DNA of 64,000 nucleotides, from the NCBI RefSeq assembly GCF_027579695.1, contig NC_083590.1, positions 16,879,446-16,943,445 on the forward strand. The letters are read 5' to 3'. The translations under genes and the position numbers were made by a program. Positions 51,100 through 61,159 of the stretch are shown here, one piece after another. Origin of the DNA: Neoarius graeffei. Lineage: Eukaryota > Chordata > Actinopteri > Siluriformes > Ariidae. The notes under the pieces were generated by a model. It did not search any database and was not told the DNA's origin. It saw only the letters and a program-made list of their open reading frames with translations. The number at the start of each line of letters is the position of its first letter. Positions within the stretch are counted from its first letter, which is position 1.

Positions 51100-54000
51100 T
51101 GAAAGGTTTATTCGCGCTACAAGTCCATGAAAGTTGGAATTGTTCGTGAAGGGGTTAGTTAGATTTTGGTAGCATGACGGGCACAACAGGCAAAAGAAAA
51201 AACAAATTTTCTTCCAAATTTCCTTGCTTTATCAAAATTATTTTCTGATACATTAAAAGACTGTGTGTTTATAATATTTAAGCGGTTTTTTTTTTTTAAT
51301 TATAGAGAATATTTGATCAAAACTTTCAAAACAGCATTCAAAGTGATTTTTCACGGGTGTAAATGTTACGCGTGACGTCCATAATTACGTTAAATTTTAA
51401 GAACTAAAATTCTGTTAAAAATTCTAGATTTGTGCTATCATTCTGGGGTTTTGCTGAATAATACTTGAGGGAGTTCTCTTACAGTGCTGAAAATTCAATG
51501 AGTTTTGGTGAAATTCTAGAAAAGTTATTTACATTTTAACGCGCCTGATAGCGATTGTGCTCACACAGCGTGCTACTCAAGCATTACTGAAACTTTTTTA
51601 AAAGACAGCACAGTACCGAAACACATCCGAAAGATCAAGGAATCAGGCAAGGCGTACTGTACGTGAAATACGGATCGGGAGGAAGAACCGCTCGGTCGAT
51701 CACGCACGGAACTGGTGAAATTAAAGCTGTGAAGTTACAGATTACCAATGTGGATCTGGAAAAAAGACGTTGTGGTGTTTTGTTGAAATGACCAGAAGTG
51801 AAACAAGTTTTAAAGTGATGTTTTTAAAGCAAAGGCATGTTATTGATGTTTTGTAAACTTTCTAAATGGTTTTACTGTGGTTCTTGCTTATCAATGCCGA
51901 TCAGTATTTTCAACCTTCATTTAATTCATGGAGCTAAACTGTTCTTAATGAATGTATATGTTGGTTTATAAGGCTACGTTCACACTGCAGGCTGAAGTGA
52001 CTCAAATCCGATCTTTTCGCCCATATGTGACCTGTATCCGATCTTTTATTGACAATATGAACGACACAGATCCGATTTTTTCAAATCCGACCCAGGCCGT
52101 TTGGATATGTGGTGCTAATTCCGATTCCTATCCGCTCTTTTCATATGCGACTTCAGTCTGAACCGCCAGGTCGCATTCATCCGACTTACACGTCATCAAC
52201 AAGCCACAAACGTCACTATTCTGCGCTGAAGTAGGCGGCGGGTCTCTCAAAAAAAGTTACAACAACATGATGCATAATCACGGGCGCAGATAGAGGGTGG
52301 GACTCGTCCCACCCAGATTTAAATTCACCTCGCTCGGTCCCCCCCACTTATAGGGAGGAAAAAACGTCTATGCTGTCTTTCTTTGCATAAGGCAAACCTC
52401 ACGGAAAAATCAAAAGACTAATTACCATTCGGTTTATTGAGGTGCACAGCAGTGTATACATAGTTGCAACAACTCACATAAAACAAAACAAAGACTGATA
52501 TTCGGTTGGTTGAGCTGCGCAGACTGCACAGGTTGCGAGCTCGAGCTTGGTTGCTATGGTAACCCACAACAAGTTTGACAGGCATATCGGGGTTGGGGTT
52601 GGTTTGCTGGCAGCTTTGTCCCCCCCCAGTTTTTTGTCCCCCCAGTTCAAAAACGTATCTGCGCCCCTGTGCATGACATCAATGCGAGGGACGCTTCGGG
52701 CTGTGAAGGTTCTGAATCTTCTCAATGGAAGGACGCAGAGGTTAGGGAGCTGATTTCCATTTGGGCGGATGCAGCTATTTAAGCTAGATTGGATGGGTCA
52801 TACCGCAACCGGGCGGTTTTACTTCCGTAAACACTGGCCATGCTCACTGCGTGTGACGTCGTCGTGTCCTGCAATGTGCATGCGGAACACTTTTAGGTCG
52901 CTTTTCGTTCATACTGAGGATCACATACAAGTCGCATATATTTATTTGTTCATGTGAACGACCTCACAAAAAAATCGGATTTCACAAAAAAATCGGAATT
53001 GAGCATTAAGCCTTGCAGTGTGAACGTAGCGTAAGTAAGAAGTTATTTCAGGTCATGTTCTATTTTTTTCAATATTATGAAAAATACTGATGGATAGATT
53101 TAATGTCAAAACAAAGCTATAATCGTTAAAATGTGCCCATTTTGGGAGCAATTTTCTCTTTCAGGAGATGCTAAGAATGTTCTATTTGTTGCCAGATGTA
53201 CTTGGTTTCTGGGGCCATGTGGACCCCGTACCCTCAGACCCCCGACATTTTTTTATTTTTATCCCCCCCCCCCCCCCCCCCCCCCCCCGGATTTTACTTT
53301 ATTTTTTTTCCATTTCACAGCCCTGTATAATGAATAACGCTGGTGTTTTTGTGCTTGTTTCTCCTCTCAGTGCACTCTGAGGAGGCGCTCTTCCTCCTGG
53401 CCACGTGTTACTACCGCTCGGGAAAAGCCTACAAAGCTTATCACCTCCTGAAAGGGCACAGCTGCACCACCCCGCAGTGCAAATACCTCCTCGCGAAATG
53501 CTGTGTGGAGCTCAGCAAGTGAGCACAAGTGTGCTTGTGTCTGTGTGTGTGTGTAATGACCATGATATGGATCTGTATGATCTTGTCGTTGGTGTCTCAG
53601 AACAAACCCTAAACTTTTAATAACTTTAATACAACGTCTAATATTGTTAATGAGATGTATAAATTTACTGCTCGCTGGTGGAAGGTTACATTTAACGAAG
53701 AAGGACACTTCTGAACATGATGCACATCTTTATTGTGGCAGCAGGTAGAAATTATTTAAACATAAATCAAAACATTGCACTTATTTTGATTGTCAAATTT
53801 GGGTCACATGATCTCCAGTAGAGTTCGATCACAGTGAGAAAGTGACTCGACTCGCTGAATCGATTCGGTTGCAGGAAGTGAATCAGTTTTCGGTTGATGC
53901 AATTTAAAAAATAAATACATTTATTTCCTGTAGACCCGAGGCACAAACCGATCCGAAGGCCAGAGCTGTAGCGCTGTGTGTTTTTGAAGAATTGGGCCAA

Positions 54001-57000
54001 AGAACATAAATGTAGGCATATCAGGTGAAAATTCAAGTTTAATCCAAATCACTTGAAACTGCTCAGAACTGAACGCAGAACAGCATGCTTTTGGCAGAAC
54101 GAAAGTATGTTTTATCCGTTCTTGAGATCACAGGTCAACGATTGACGGAGCGGCTTAATTATTAGAAAACGCCTGTAGTATTGCGTCTGAGGATCACATG
54201 GGCCTCGTTAACCACGGAGATCAAATGTTGTTGTTGTTAATTTTCAAGATATTTATGTGGAAATTGGCAGGAACATAGATGGCTGTATACTGAATACAAA
54301 GTTTGGAAAAATTAGTAAAGACTGATTATGCAAATTAATATTTAATTAGTTTTCATTATGCTAATTAGATTTTTAAAAAACCGTTAAATTGGTACACTCA
54401 GTAAAAAGGTAATAAAAGTATTTCTAATACCCTCTTTGCATTTCTCAAAAGTAGGGCCGACTGTTTCGTTAAATTTGGTCACGTTTTACCAGAGTTGCAG
54501 CCCTTGATTAACAAAATTATACTTTGACAATTTCATGAGTCGTCCCCCCTTCTGGAATCAACTCCTCTTATAGTTCGGGGAGGAATTTCACCGAACTACG
54601 CATATCGTAATTTTGTTATATTCAGTCGCATTTTACCGGAGTTGTGGCCCTTGATTAACAAGCTTATACTTTCACAGTTTCATGAAGATATGCTTGCTTT
54701 CTAACATCAACTCCTCACAATTTTTGGAGGAATTTCATATAATTTAGCAAAAAGGTGTGGGGGGGATTTTTTTTTTTTGAGGAATTTCATGTAATTTGGC
54801 AAAAAGGTGTTTATTTTTTGTTTTTTGGGAGGAATTTCATGTAATTTGCCAAAAAAAACCCCAAAAAACCAAAACATTTTTCCAAATTACATGCACTTCC
54901 TCCAAAAAAACCCCAACTATTTATTTATTTATTTATTTCCTGTAGAACTGAGGCACAAACTGATCCAAAGGCCAGAGCTGTAAATTACCAAATTACATGA
55001 AACTCCTCCAGAAAAAAAACAACTTTTTTGGGGGGGGGGAGGAATTTCATGTAATTTGCCAACCCCCCCCAAAACAAACAAACAAGCAAACAAACAAAAA
55101 AAACCCAACCCCAAAACTTTTTGCCAAATTACATGAACTTCCTCAAAAAAAAAAAACAACTTTTTTTTTTTTTTTTTTGGAGGAATTTCATGTAATTTGG
55201 CCAGAGGTGGACAAACTACCCAACTTCATTACTTCAAAGTACAGATCCCGCTGGTTAAATGTTACTCCGATACAAGTGAAAGTTGTCCAGTCAAATTTTT
55301 TACTTAAAGTACTGAAGTACTTGCTTTTAAAAATACTGAAGTATTAAAAGTACATTTTCTGTCAACGCATCGTTGTATTATCACCACAATGCTTACAAAA
55401 CCTAACGCCGTTACCAAAGACAGAGATGTGAATTCACAGAATGAACGCATGCTGTGCATCATGGTGGTTTCACGTTAAGCTCGCTAGTCAGTGAAACTCC
55501 ACCTGACATGCTAGCAAACTCTCTTCAAACTCGAAATCATATTGGGTAGCTAACGCTACTAGAAAAGAGAGATTTCTACATTGTTTATTTGGCAAGATTA
55601 TGCTAAAACATATTTCTGAAAGGACTTGAGATAAGTTAACATTATTCATGTTAGCATAACTCTGTTTTTACATGCTAACTAACAGTGTCCAAGTTAACTA
55701 GCTAGGTGCTAACATTAGCCGTGGACAAGGCCACAGCAGCTTGACGGGAAAATCCATAGGAAGTCCATTTGACTAACCAGACTGCCTAGCTATTGCAACG
55801 TTATCGCTAGCTCTAAAAGCACAGACAACTTCATTACAAGCTTTCTCTTGGAATAAAACGTTTATATCCCTCAATATGCTTCCGCAGGTCGGACGGCGAG
55901 TTTTTGTAGGCTGTGATGTGGTTTGTTTTCGGCAAACAAAGCAAACATTTAAAACTAAAGTCTTTAATCCTTTCAGAAAGCTGAAACATGGGTTCATGGG
56001 CCATGGGTGTGTGCGTTCCCCAGAAGAACCGCCTCCTTCCATTCTGCCAGCAACTGATCGTGTTAAATAACGCTGCGGAGAAATCACTGAACTTGATTTT
56101 ATCGTCTATGGACGTGACGTTACCTTAGTGATTACTGACAGGGTGTCTCAGTGTCACCTGGGAAAATGAATCACGTTTAAGAAAAGAAAAACATCTACTT
56201 TCAAAGCTGCTTCCGAGTAACGAGGAGCTTGATAGAAATGTAGTGGAGTAAAAAGTACGATATTTTGTCTTTCAAATGTAGTGAAGTTAAAGTCACAAGT
56301 TTCCAAAAAAACCCTCAAAGTGTACTTAAGGACACTACTCAAGTAAATGTACTTCATTACTGTCCACCTCTGAATTTGGCAAAAAAAATTTTATTCCCCG
56401 CTGGCCAAAAGGCCCGAAGTGGGATTATGTCATGGTGATGTCCGTCTGTCCCGGGAAGGATTCTCACCTTCCGAAATCAGCTTCTTTCACAATTTTTGAA
56501 GGAATTCCATGTAATTTGGCAAAAAGTTTTTTATCCCCTGCTGGCTGAAAGGTCCACAGTGGGATTATGTCATGGCGATGTCCATCCGTCCGTCCCGGGA
56601 AGGGGACTCGCCTTCTGAAACCAACTCCCCTCACAATATTTGGATCGATTTCACGAAACTTCAGTAATGCGCATATTGCAATTCGTTCAATTCAGTTGCA
56701 TTTTACCAGAGTTACGGTGTGGTTGCCAGCGGGGGATATTGTGTTCTCAGAGCACTCTTGTTTTCCATTGATGGAAGAATTTGATAATGTTTAGTTGGAA
56801 GACATGGTTAAAATTTCCATCGGGTTGAGAAAAGCTAGAGCACTATCGGTTTCTTACCATAGAGTTTAGCAAAAAAAAGAAAATTTAATCTGACTATATG
56901 GTTTTGTTTAACTTGTAACCTTTGAAGATGAGCGTTATAAGAAGTTCCCCAAGCCACTGTTGCATAAGGAATATAAGGGTAAGTTAATGAGTAATAAATA

Positions 57001-60000
57001 TCTTTAAGTCGCTGTTGTGATTACAGTGCTGCAGCGTCGTTAATAACCGCAGCAGGTATGTAGGTAAATGGATTTGCGATACGGCCTGCATCAAGAGCTG
57101 ATTCTTAGTAAAGGGGTCATTCCATGTCAAATCTCCGAATGCTCCCACTCGACCATCTCAGATTTGGCTGAAGAAATTCCCCCAATAGGAAAAGTCCCAA
57201 ATTTTAGCTCCCGACTCCTTATAGTTTTGTCATAAAAAATATTTTTGCAACTAACCAGCTTTATAATTACCGTATTTTCCGGACTATACGTCGCTCCGGA
57301 GTTTAAGTCGCATCAGCCAAAAAATGCATTATGAAGACGAAAAAAACATATATACGTCGCACCGGCCTACAAGTCGCACTTTTTTGAAGGGTTATTCTAT
57401 CCATAGAATCTGTGATTGTATCTGATAAGCGGCGCGTGGTTACTGCGCGACTGCATTGTTTATTTAATAAACGAACAGCTGAGCAGTGATAACGCGCCCT
57501 TTGCCCTGTAAGTAGCCTAGTCTGATTATTTTAAATATCTACTACTATCTTTAATACTATCACTATCGTTATTACTAATACCCTATATTATTATTATAAC
57601 TAATATTAGTAGCCTATTACTGATGCATTAATCAGTTTGCTTTTAGAATATTTTTACCGGTAGGGCTTATTATCGCCCCATGGCTCTTTCATCTGTGTTA
57701 TTAAAGCTGTAGTCATCATCGAGGAGAGTCATTCTTCATTTTTGTCGAATTTTATTTCATTAAATCAGAGGTCAAGTAGGCTATAGGTATATCATTTCCA
57801 AAGACAACCGTCTAGTGAAAAAAAAAACAACAACCGCTTTTAAATACCCTACTTAAATCCTTAAAAAGAGTAATTTAACTCATGTCTTGTGTGATCTGAT
57901 CTCCAATGGTGAAATAAACCGGTTGTGATATGAGTAGTCTGTTATTTTAGAAGATAAATTTAATATATAATTTAATATATAGCCTAATAAAAATATTTTA
58001 TAACACATCACGACATATTACTGTCTGTAACTGTTCGTCACTAAAGCGTTTTCTAAGATCATAATGTCTGATATTATTATTATTATTATTTTTTTTTTTT
58101 TTACACACACAATAAGCGCGTGTGCATAAAGTTATAGTAAACCACCCCCCACCTTTTTTTTTTTTTTGAGTCGCCGGACCCACCCACCTCCTGCGTTCCG
58201 GGACCTCCCACTTCACAAATTAAGCACTGCCTAAAATCACTACATAACTTATTTAAATAACTATAGGCCTATCATTAATAATAAAACACAGGTCAATCAA
58301 GCTGGCGATTTCACTCCAAATCAGCAAATCCATTGAATTCCTCATCCTCGGTGTCGCTTCTGAACAACTCTGCCAACTCCAGCGGCAGACGAAGCGCCGT
58401 TTCCTCCTCTTCTGTGTGGCTGGCATCAGACTCAGCATCAGCTCCAGTTATTCCGCGGTGGAAAAAAAAAAACATATATACGTCGCACCGGAGTATAAGT
58501 CGCATGGCTAGCCGAACCATGAAAAAAAGTGCGACTTATAGTCCGAAAAATACGGTATATTTAATAAATTCAATAAGTGTCATAAATAATAAATCATAAT
58601 CAATTCTGCTGGACTGTCAAAGACTTTTTTTATTATGGTTAAATACTAACTGAAGCATACAGGTTGCTTTTTCTTCTAAATTATGAAACAAGTTTGAGTT
58701 TTCACCCATACTGGAGCTCCAATATTTCAGTATCTAAAGGCTGCATATCGGTTATCCTTCAGGTATCGTTTACCATCAACCAAATGAAGCATGTTGTTGA
58801 GTTTAAGCTGTGCGTCATCGATTCAGGGCATTTTGTTCGCATTTGAAAATGCTTTCATAGGCCATGAATGCTGTGCATGTATGCGAACGCCACGTTTTCA
58901 AAAAATCATTTTGCAAAAATAAGGCAGAACACCAGCACAAGTTTTGGATATGTTAAAAACAGACATCTAATCTTTCTAAAACAGTCAATTTTATGTTGGT
59001 AGATGCTGTCTCTTTTTTTTTTTTTTTTTTTTTGCTATAACATGCCAAAAACGTCACCAAATGAATTTTTTCCATTTTAAACTTTAATATCTTCCAAACC
59101 GCTCATCACAGAGGGGCAGTTTTAGAATACCAAGTACAGGTAGTCGTTGACTTACGACTGCGTTTGGTTACGACTGACTGGTCGTAAACCGATCTGGTCG
59201 TAAGTCGGCCTATGTTAAATGAACGTAAGTATATTGTGATGTGTAATGATATTGTAATCATCTTAAAGTCTTATTTTATCAACATTTTCTTATTTCATTA
59301 CCTTGGCTCATTATTTGGTTTAAGTCAAACACTGCATACGACACTGCGTACAGTACAATTCGTTTAATATGTGCAAAACAAAAAATACGAAATACAGGTG
59401 TGAAAAATAGAAATCATTTTAGTTTGAAACATACCAAAATACAAATGTAAAACATAGCAAAATACAAAATTTAGTGACCGCTGGCATCACTGGTGCTCGG
59501 CTATGGGTCGTCTACGTCGTCATCAGCTGTTGCAGCGCTCGGGCTGGCGGGAGCATTTGCTCGTTTCATAAACCAGGAGCTGGGGCGGAAACTGTCGTAC
59601 GCTCAGCTGGGAAACACTTGCCAGTCATAACCAGACGGTCGTAAAGGCCAATTTATGCTGACAATCCAGTCCTCGCAGATGGCGTCTGCGAAGCCCCCCC
59701 TTCGCAGACACTCTGTGCGCACCTCCCAAAAATTGTGACCACCGCAGACAGCGTCGCAGACAAGAGGGCTCTGATTGGTCCACTCTACATCTGCTGTACA
59801 CGCACTTCCGCTTCCCTACTTTCCTGGTTTGGTTTGTTTTCACGACCGGCATTTTTAAAAACACGAGCGAAGCTGGAGCAGCACGAAGAGCGGTTGATCG
59901 AGGAAGTGAGGAAGTACGGACATCTATACGACTCCAGTTCTAGTCATTATAAGTAACCGGAGGATAAACACTCCACTAACCACACCCACCAACTACTCCT

Positions 60001-60839
60001 AGCGACTTCGCGCCCCCTTGCGTTGTGGCGGTGAATAACATCGCGCACGCCTATTACTCCCCGCTCAACGATAAATTACAACTGTCTGCGAAAAGCTATC
60101 TGCGAAAGCCTTGTCACAAGAGCATGCAGAGCCCCTAAGCTGCATAGGTCGTAAGTCGACGACTACCTGTACACAGTATATACGGGAAGGTGTCTGTGCA
60201 ATATCAAGCCTCTGTCTTTGAAATTGCACTTTCCACAGTCCTTCAAATATGCTGCCACAGAGCGTAGTGTAGAATTTCTGAGCAAATTCAAGCCCCCAGA
60301 ATTCTATGATAAACCAAAAGCACACGTAAAAGTCCATATTCTACAAGTACTGGTGCCAGATTTTGACCCTTGAACATGTGAAGGACCTCGCTGCAATACT
60401 TCTCTAGATCCAGCAATCTCAAAGTGGCTCCCCAAAAAACTCTGCTCAAAACGGGTCCGAGGTTCGTTGCAAAAATATTTTTTTTATGACAAAACTATAA
60501 GGAGTCGGGAGCTAAAACTTGGGACTTTTCCTATTGGGAAGTGTGTGAACCTCCTGGAATTTTTTCAGCCAAATCTGAGATGGTCGAGTGGGAGCATTCG
60601 GAGATTTGACGTGGAATGACCCAAAGGACACGTTGTGATGGACAGCAACAATGACGTGTAAAATAATCTGATGGGCGGTCTGTGTGCGTGTGTGTGTGTG
60701 TTTCGTTTCTCAGGCTGGCCGAGGGTGAGCAGATCCTCACAGGCGGTGTGCTGAACAAACAGAAGAGCCAGGACGACATCGTTACAGAGTTCGGCGACTC
60801 GTCCTGTTTCACGCTGGCGCTGCTTGGCCAAATCTACTG
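43008..60839 (+). CDS. cdc27: CDC27 (APC3), anaphase-promoting complex TPR subunit, first four coding exons
   Basis: Exons 43008-43034, 46482-46557, 53371-53518 and 60714-60839 join in phase (0, 1, 2, 2). They encode about 125 residues matching vertebrate CDC27 almost residue for residue: MTVLQEPVQ, then AAVWHALNHYAYRDAVFLAE, VHSEEALFLLATCYYRSGKA, YKAYHLLKGHSCTTPQCKYL, LAEGEQILTGGVLNKQKSQD, DIVTEFGDSSCFTLALLGQI. CDC27 is a scaffold TPR subunit of the APC/C ubiquitin ligase. It dimerises through this N-terminal TPR region and binds CDC20/CDH1 and APC10 IR tails through later repeats. The vertebrate protein is about 820 aa, so about 15 percent is here. The gene continues past 64000. Confidence 0.97.
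43035..44199. other. cdc27 intron 1, proximal part
   Basis: Contains an (ATA)n run at 43547-43579 and GCTAGC-rich sequence (43350-43380). No transposon ends or exons recognised. Confidence 0.5.
44200..45122 (+). repeat. Interspersed repeat (GTTTCTGAAATACTCAAACC type), split by a LINE
   Basis: CCAGGAGATCAGCGGTTTCT, GAAATACTCAAACCAACACC, CTGATGTTTGAACATTAACT, then after the LINE TTTATGCATCAAGTGACTGG and GGTGTTTCTAATAAAGTGAC. A short inverted copy is at 39410-39545. Confidence 0.6.
44553..45036 (+). mobile_element. 5'-truncated LINE with 14-bp target duplication
   Basis: ATCTGCATGATTTT flanks it at 44539-44552 and 45037-45050. Frames encode the C-terminal RT region: KTVVRPAVMYGLETVPLTKR, RRWYGHILRRDAEHVGRRML, KRGRPKRRYMDVVREDMKVV, RKIRCGDP. 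The tail is GCGACCCCTAATCGGGAGCAGCCAGAAGAAGAAG. Frames are broken, so it is a dead copy. The clade is unsure, possibly RTE-like. Confidence 0.85.
45152..46371. mobile_element. TTAA-ended DNA element in cdc27 intron 1
   Basis: TTAAAGGAGAACTGAAGGCA at 45152 mirrors TGACTTCAGTTCTCTTTTAA ending 46371. TTAA ends suggest Kolobok or piggyBac. It contains a nested MITE at 45397-45962. No transposase. Confidence 0.75.
45397..45962. mobile_element. MITE with ends CTGTGTCCGAAATC, nested
   Basis: CTGTGTCCGAAATC (45397) and GATTTCGGACACAG (to 45962) are exact inverses. The interior has CTATATAGGG / CCCTATATA and GCATGATGGGATA motifs twice. A common fish MITE type by recognition; target duplication not clear. 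Confidence 0.8.
46482..46557 (+). CDS. cdc27: cdc27 exon 2
   Basis: AAVWHALNHYAYRDAVFLAE, RLYAE between TATTTCCAG and GTAAGG, phase 0 to 1. First TPR helices. Confidence 0.96.
46558..47795. other. cdc27 intron 2, first part, nothing recognised
   Basis: AT-rich, with A-runs at 47035-47048 and T-runs at 46845-46850. No transposon ends identified. Confidence 0.4.
47796..47925. repeat. Hairpin with about 50-bp arms
   Basis: GGCTGGCTTTTTTTCATGGT, ATATCAGGTATATTCCATTC pairs with GAATGGAATATATCTGATAT, ACCGTAAAAAAAGCCAGCC across a 20-base loop. It adjoins the tandem unit that follows. Confidence 0.85.
48118..48827 (-). mobile_element. TIR element, ends GCAGG, 5-bp duplication CATCG, with PIP-box ORF
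   Basis: GCAGGGTTTTTTTCTAGA and, in reverse complement, GCAGGCTTTTGTCTAAAC are inverted ends; CATCG flanks at 48113-48117 and 48828-48832. It splits a tandem unit. The minus ORF 48455-48156 contains KRKKAEDCPGQKKITSFFFN: QKKITSFF fits the PCNA-binding consensus QxxIxxFF next to a basic stretch. The superfamily is not identified. Confidence 0.65.
48975..49003 (+). repeat. (CT)n microsatellite
   Basis: TCTCTCTCTCTCTCTCTCTC within tandem unit 2; unit 1 has a shorter run at 47959-47973. Confidence 0.85.
49241..51044. other. cdc27 intron 2, nothing recognised
   Basis: No repeat ends, exons or RNA genes recognised. Short ORFs only. Confidence 0.35.
51045..51091 (+). repeat. (TG)n(TA)n microsatellite
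   Basis: GTGTGTGTGTGTATATATAT continuing in TA to 51091, then a T-run. Confidence 0.9.
51972..53031. mobile_element. TIR element with TAA target duplication (Harbinger-like MITE)
   Basis: GGCTACGTTCACACTGCAGG (left) and CGCTACGTTCACACTGCAAGG in reverse complement (right) are flanked by TAA at 51969-51971 and 53032-53034. Sub-terminal AAATCCGAT and GTCGCAT motifs repeat in both orientations. It contains a nested hAT-like element. Confidence 0.8.
52279..52669. mobile_element. Nested hAT-like element
   Basis: CACGGGCGCAGATAGAGG and, in reverse complement, CAGGGGCGCAGATACG. Flanks are TGCATAAT (52271-52278) and TGCATGAC (52670-52677), a decayed 8-bp duplication. Confidence 0.65.
53266..53288 (+). 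repeat. Poly-C run
   Basis: An uninterrupted run of about 24 C near 53266-53288, 82 bp before the exon 3 acceptor; assembly length may be unreliable. Confidence 0.85.
53371..53518 (+). CDS. cdc27: cdc27 exon 3
   Basis: VHSEEALFLLATCYYRSGKA, YKAYHLLKGHSCTTPQCKYL, LAKCCVELSK; acceptor CTCTCAG, donor AA|GTGAGC, phase 1 to 2. TPR region. Confidence 0.97.
53519..54699. other. cdc27 intron 3, first part; diverged repeat
   Basis: GTCGCATTTTACCGGAGTTGTGGCCCTTGATTAACAA occurs at 54628 and in related form at 54481, so a roughly 145-bp unit is duplicated here and again near 56695. No exon. Confidence 0.45.
54700..55201. repeat. Short tandem array of GAGGAATTTCATGTAATTTG units in both orientations
   Basis: The unit GGAGGAATTTCATGTAATTT followed by GGCAAAAA recurs at about 54725, 54778, 54829, 55039 and 55179, and inverted (AATTACATGAACTTCCTCC) at about 54885, 54990 and 55128. 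Confidence 0.85.
55202..56372 (-). mobile_element. hAT transposon, perfect 8-bp duplication AATTTGGC
   Basis: AATTTGGC at 55194-55201 and 56373-56380. Ends CAGAGGTGGACAAACTAC and, in reverse complement, CAGAGGTGGACAGTAATGAAG. A BED-finger scrap is the only coding trace in this 1171-bp element. Confidence 0.92.
55890..56020 (-). pseudogene. BED-finger-like fragment of hAT transposase
   Basis: HPWPMNPCFSF, LNVCFVCRKQTTSQPTKTRR and PTCGSILRDI in minus translation resemble the HPWP ... C.C ... L..H layout of the N-terminus of this hAT group. The final His pair is unclear. Confidence 0.4.
56381..56760 (+). repeat. Direct repeat (about 145 bp) CCCGCTGGC...GATGTCCGTC type
   Basis: GTGGGATTATGTCATGG, CGATGTCC(G/A)TC, CCCGGGAAGG and CTTCTGAAA recur at 56418 and 56562. 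Between them lies another AATTCCATGTAATTTGGCAA unit. Confidence 0.75.
57270..58555 (-). mobile_element. pogo-like element with TA duplication
   Basis: CCGTATTTTCCGGACTATA and its inverse TATAGTCCGAAAAATACGG, with TA at 57268-57269 and 58556-58557. Sub-terminal AAGTCGCA/GTCGCACC motifs repeat at both ends. Confidence 0.8.
58318..58460 (-). pseudogene. C-terminal tail of pogo-type transposase
   Basis: HRGITGADAESDASHTEEEE, LPLELAELFRSDTEDEEFNG, FADLE, then stop at 58311-58313. The acidic ending EL..LF.SD.EDE.F.GF is what I recognise from fish pogo-type transposases. The DDE core is absent. Confidence 0.5.
58558..59136. other. Interior of the 3.5-kb TIR element
   Basis: AT-rich with a T-run at 59011-59033; no ORF of note. 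Confidence 0.4.
59645..60135 (+). mobile_element. Harbinger-like MITE with MADF fragment, TAA duplication
   Basis: TAA at 59642-59644 and 60136-60138. Ends AGGCCAATTTATGCTGAC and, in reverse complement, GGGGCTCTGCATGCTC. It repeats TCGCAGAC/GTCTGCG motifs. PIF/Harbinger elements carry a second gene for a Myb/MADF DNA-binding protein, fitting the fragment inside. Confidence 0.65.
59870..59956 (+). pseudogene. MADF-like domain start
   Basis: KLEQHEERLIEEVRKYGHLY, DSSSSHYK then stop. E.LI.EV.K..HLYD....YK is the opening of an MADF/Myb-SANT domain as found in Harbinger accessory proteins. The rest of the domain is missing. Confidence 0.55.
60714..60839 (+). CDS. cdc27: cdc27 exon 4
   Basis: LAEGEQILTGGVLNKQKSQD, DIVTEFGDSSCFTLALLGQI, Y plus TG of the next codon. 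Acceptor TTTCTCAG. Donor chosen as ACTG|GTGCGT because it restores the conserved YC; TGC|GTGAGC at 60844 is a stronger-looking donor but would insert a Trp. Confidence 0.93.
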
Positions 60840-61159
60840 GTGCGTGAGCGCCGATTTGTTCATGTTTAACCAGCACTCGCAACCTGTTTAGTCGCTAAAG
60901 CAGTACCTGACCTGTTTCAAAATGCTCTCAGCAGTAGGAGGTTCTTCACTGAACAGTAGCAGAGCCTGCAGAAGGAGGAAGGGGTTTGTATTTGGGGAGG
61001 GGAAAAAAAAATCATTAATTTCATGACCCGTTTTATGCTCATTGACTTGTTCCCTGCTTTCAGAGTAAACCATTCACGACAGGTTTCTCCTTCTCTTCTT
61101 TACTTTCTTTTTTTTGACAAGGCGCACTCCAATGATTTTATGTTTATTTTGTTTTAGCA
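60840..61159. other. cdc27 intron 4, nothing recognised
   Basis: No repeat ends or exons recognised between the exon 4 donor and the LINE fragment. Confidence 0.35.

Larger units (their letters stand above)
59137..60169. mobile_element. TA-flanked TIR element (CAGGTAGTCGTTGACTTACGAC ends)
   Basis: CAGGTAGTCGTTGACTTACG at 59137 and CGTAAGTCGACGACTACCTG to 60169, with TA outside at both ends. Probably a Tc1/mariner-class MITE. It is interrupted at 59645-60135. Confidence 0.8.
57114..60622. mobile_element. 3.5-kb TIR element, about 140-bp ends, 4-bp duplication AAAG
   Basis: GGGTCATTCCATGTCAAATC ... CTCCTTATAGTTTTGTCATA (57114-57260) is mirrored at 60465-60622. AAAG flanks at 57110-57113 and 60623-60626. 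No transposase of its own is seen. It holds a pogo-like element and a second TA element with a Harbinger piece inside. The superfamily is unclear. Confidence 0.85.
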
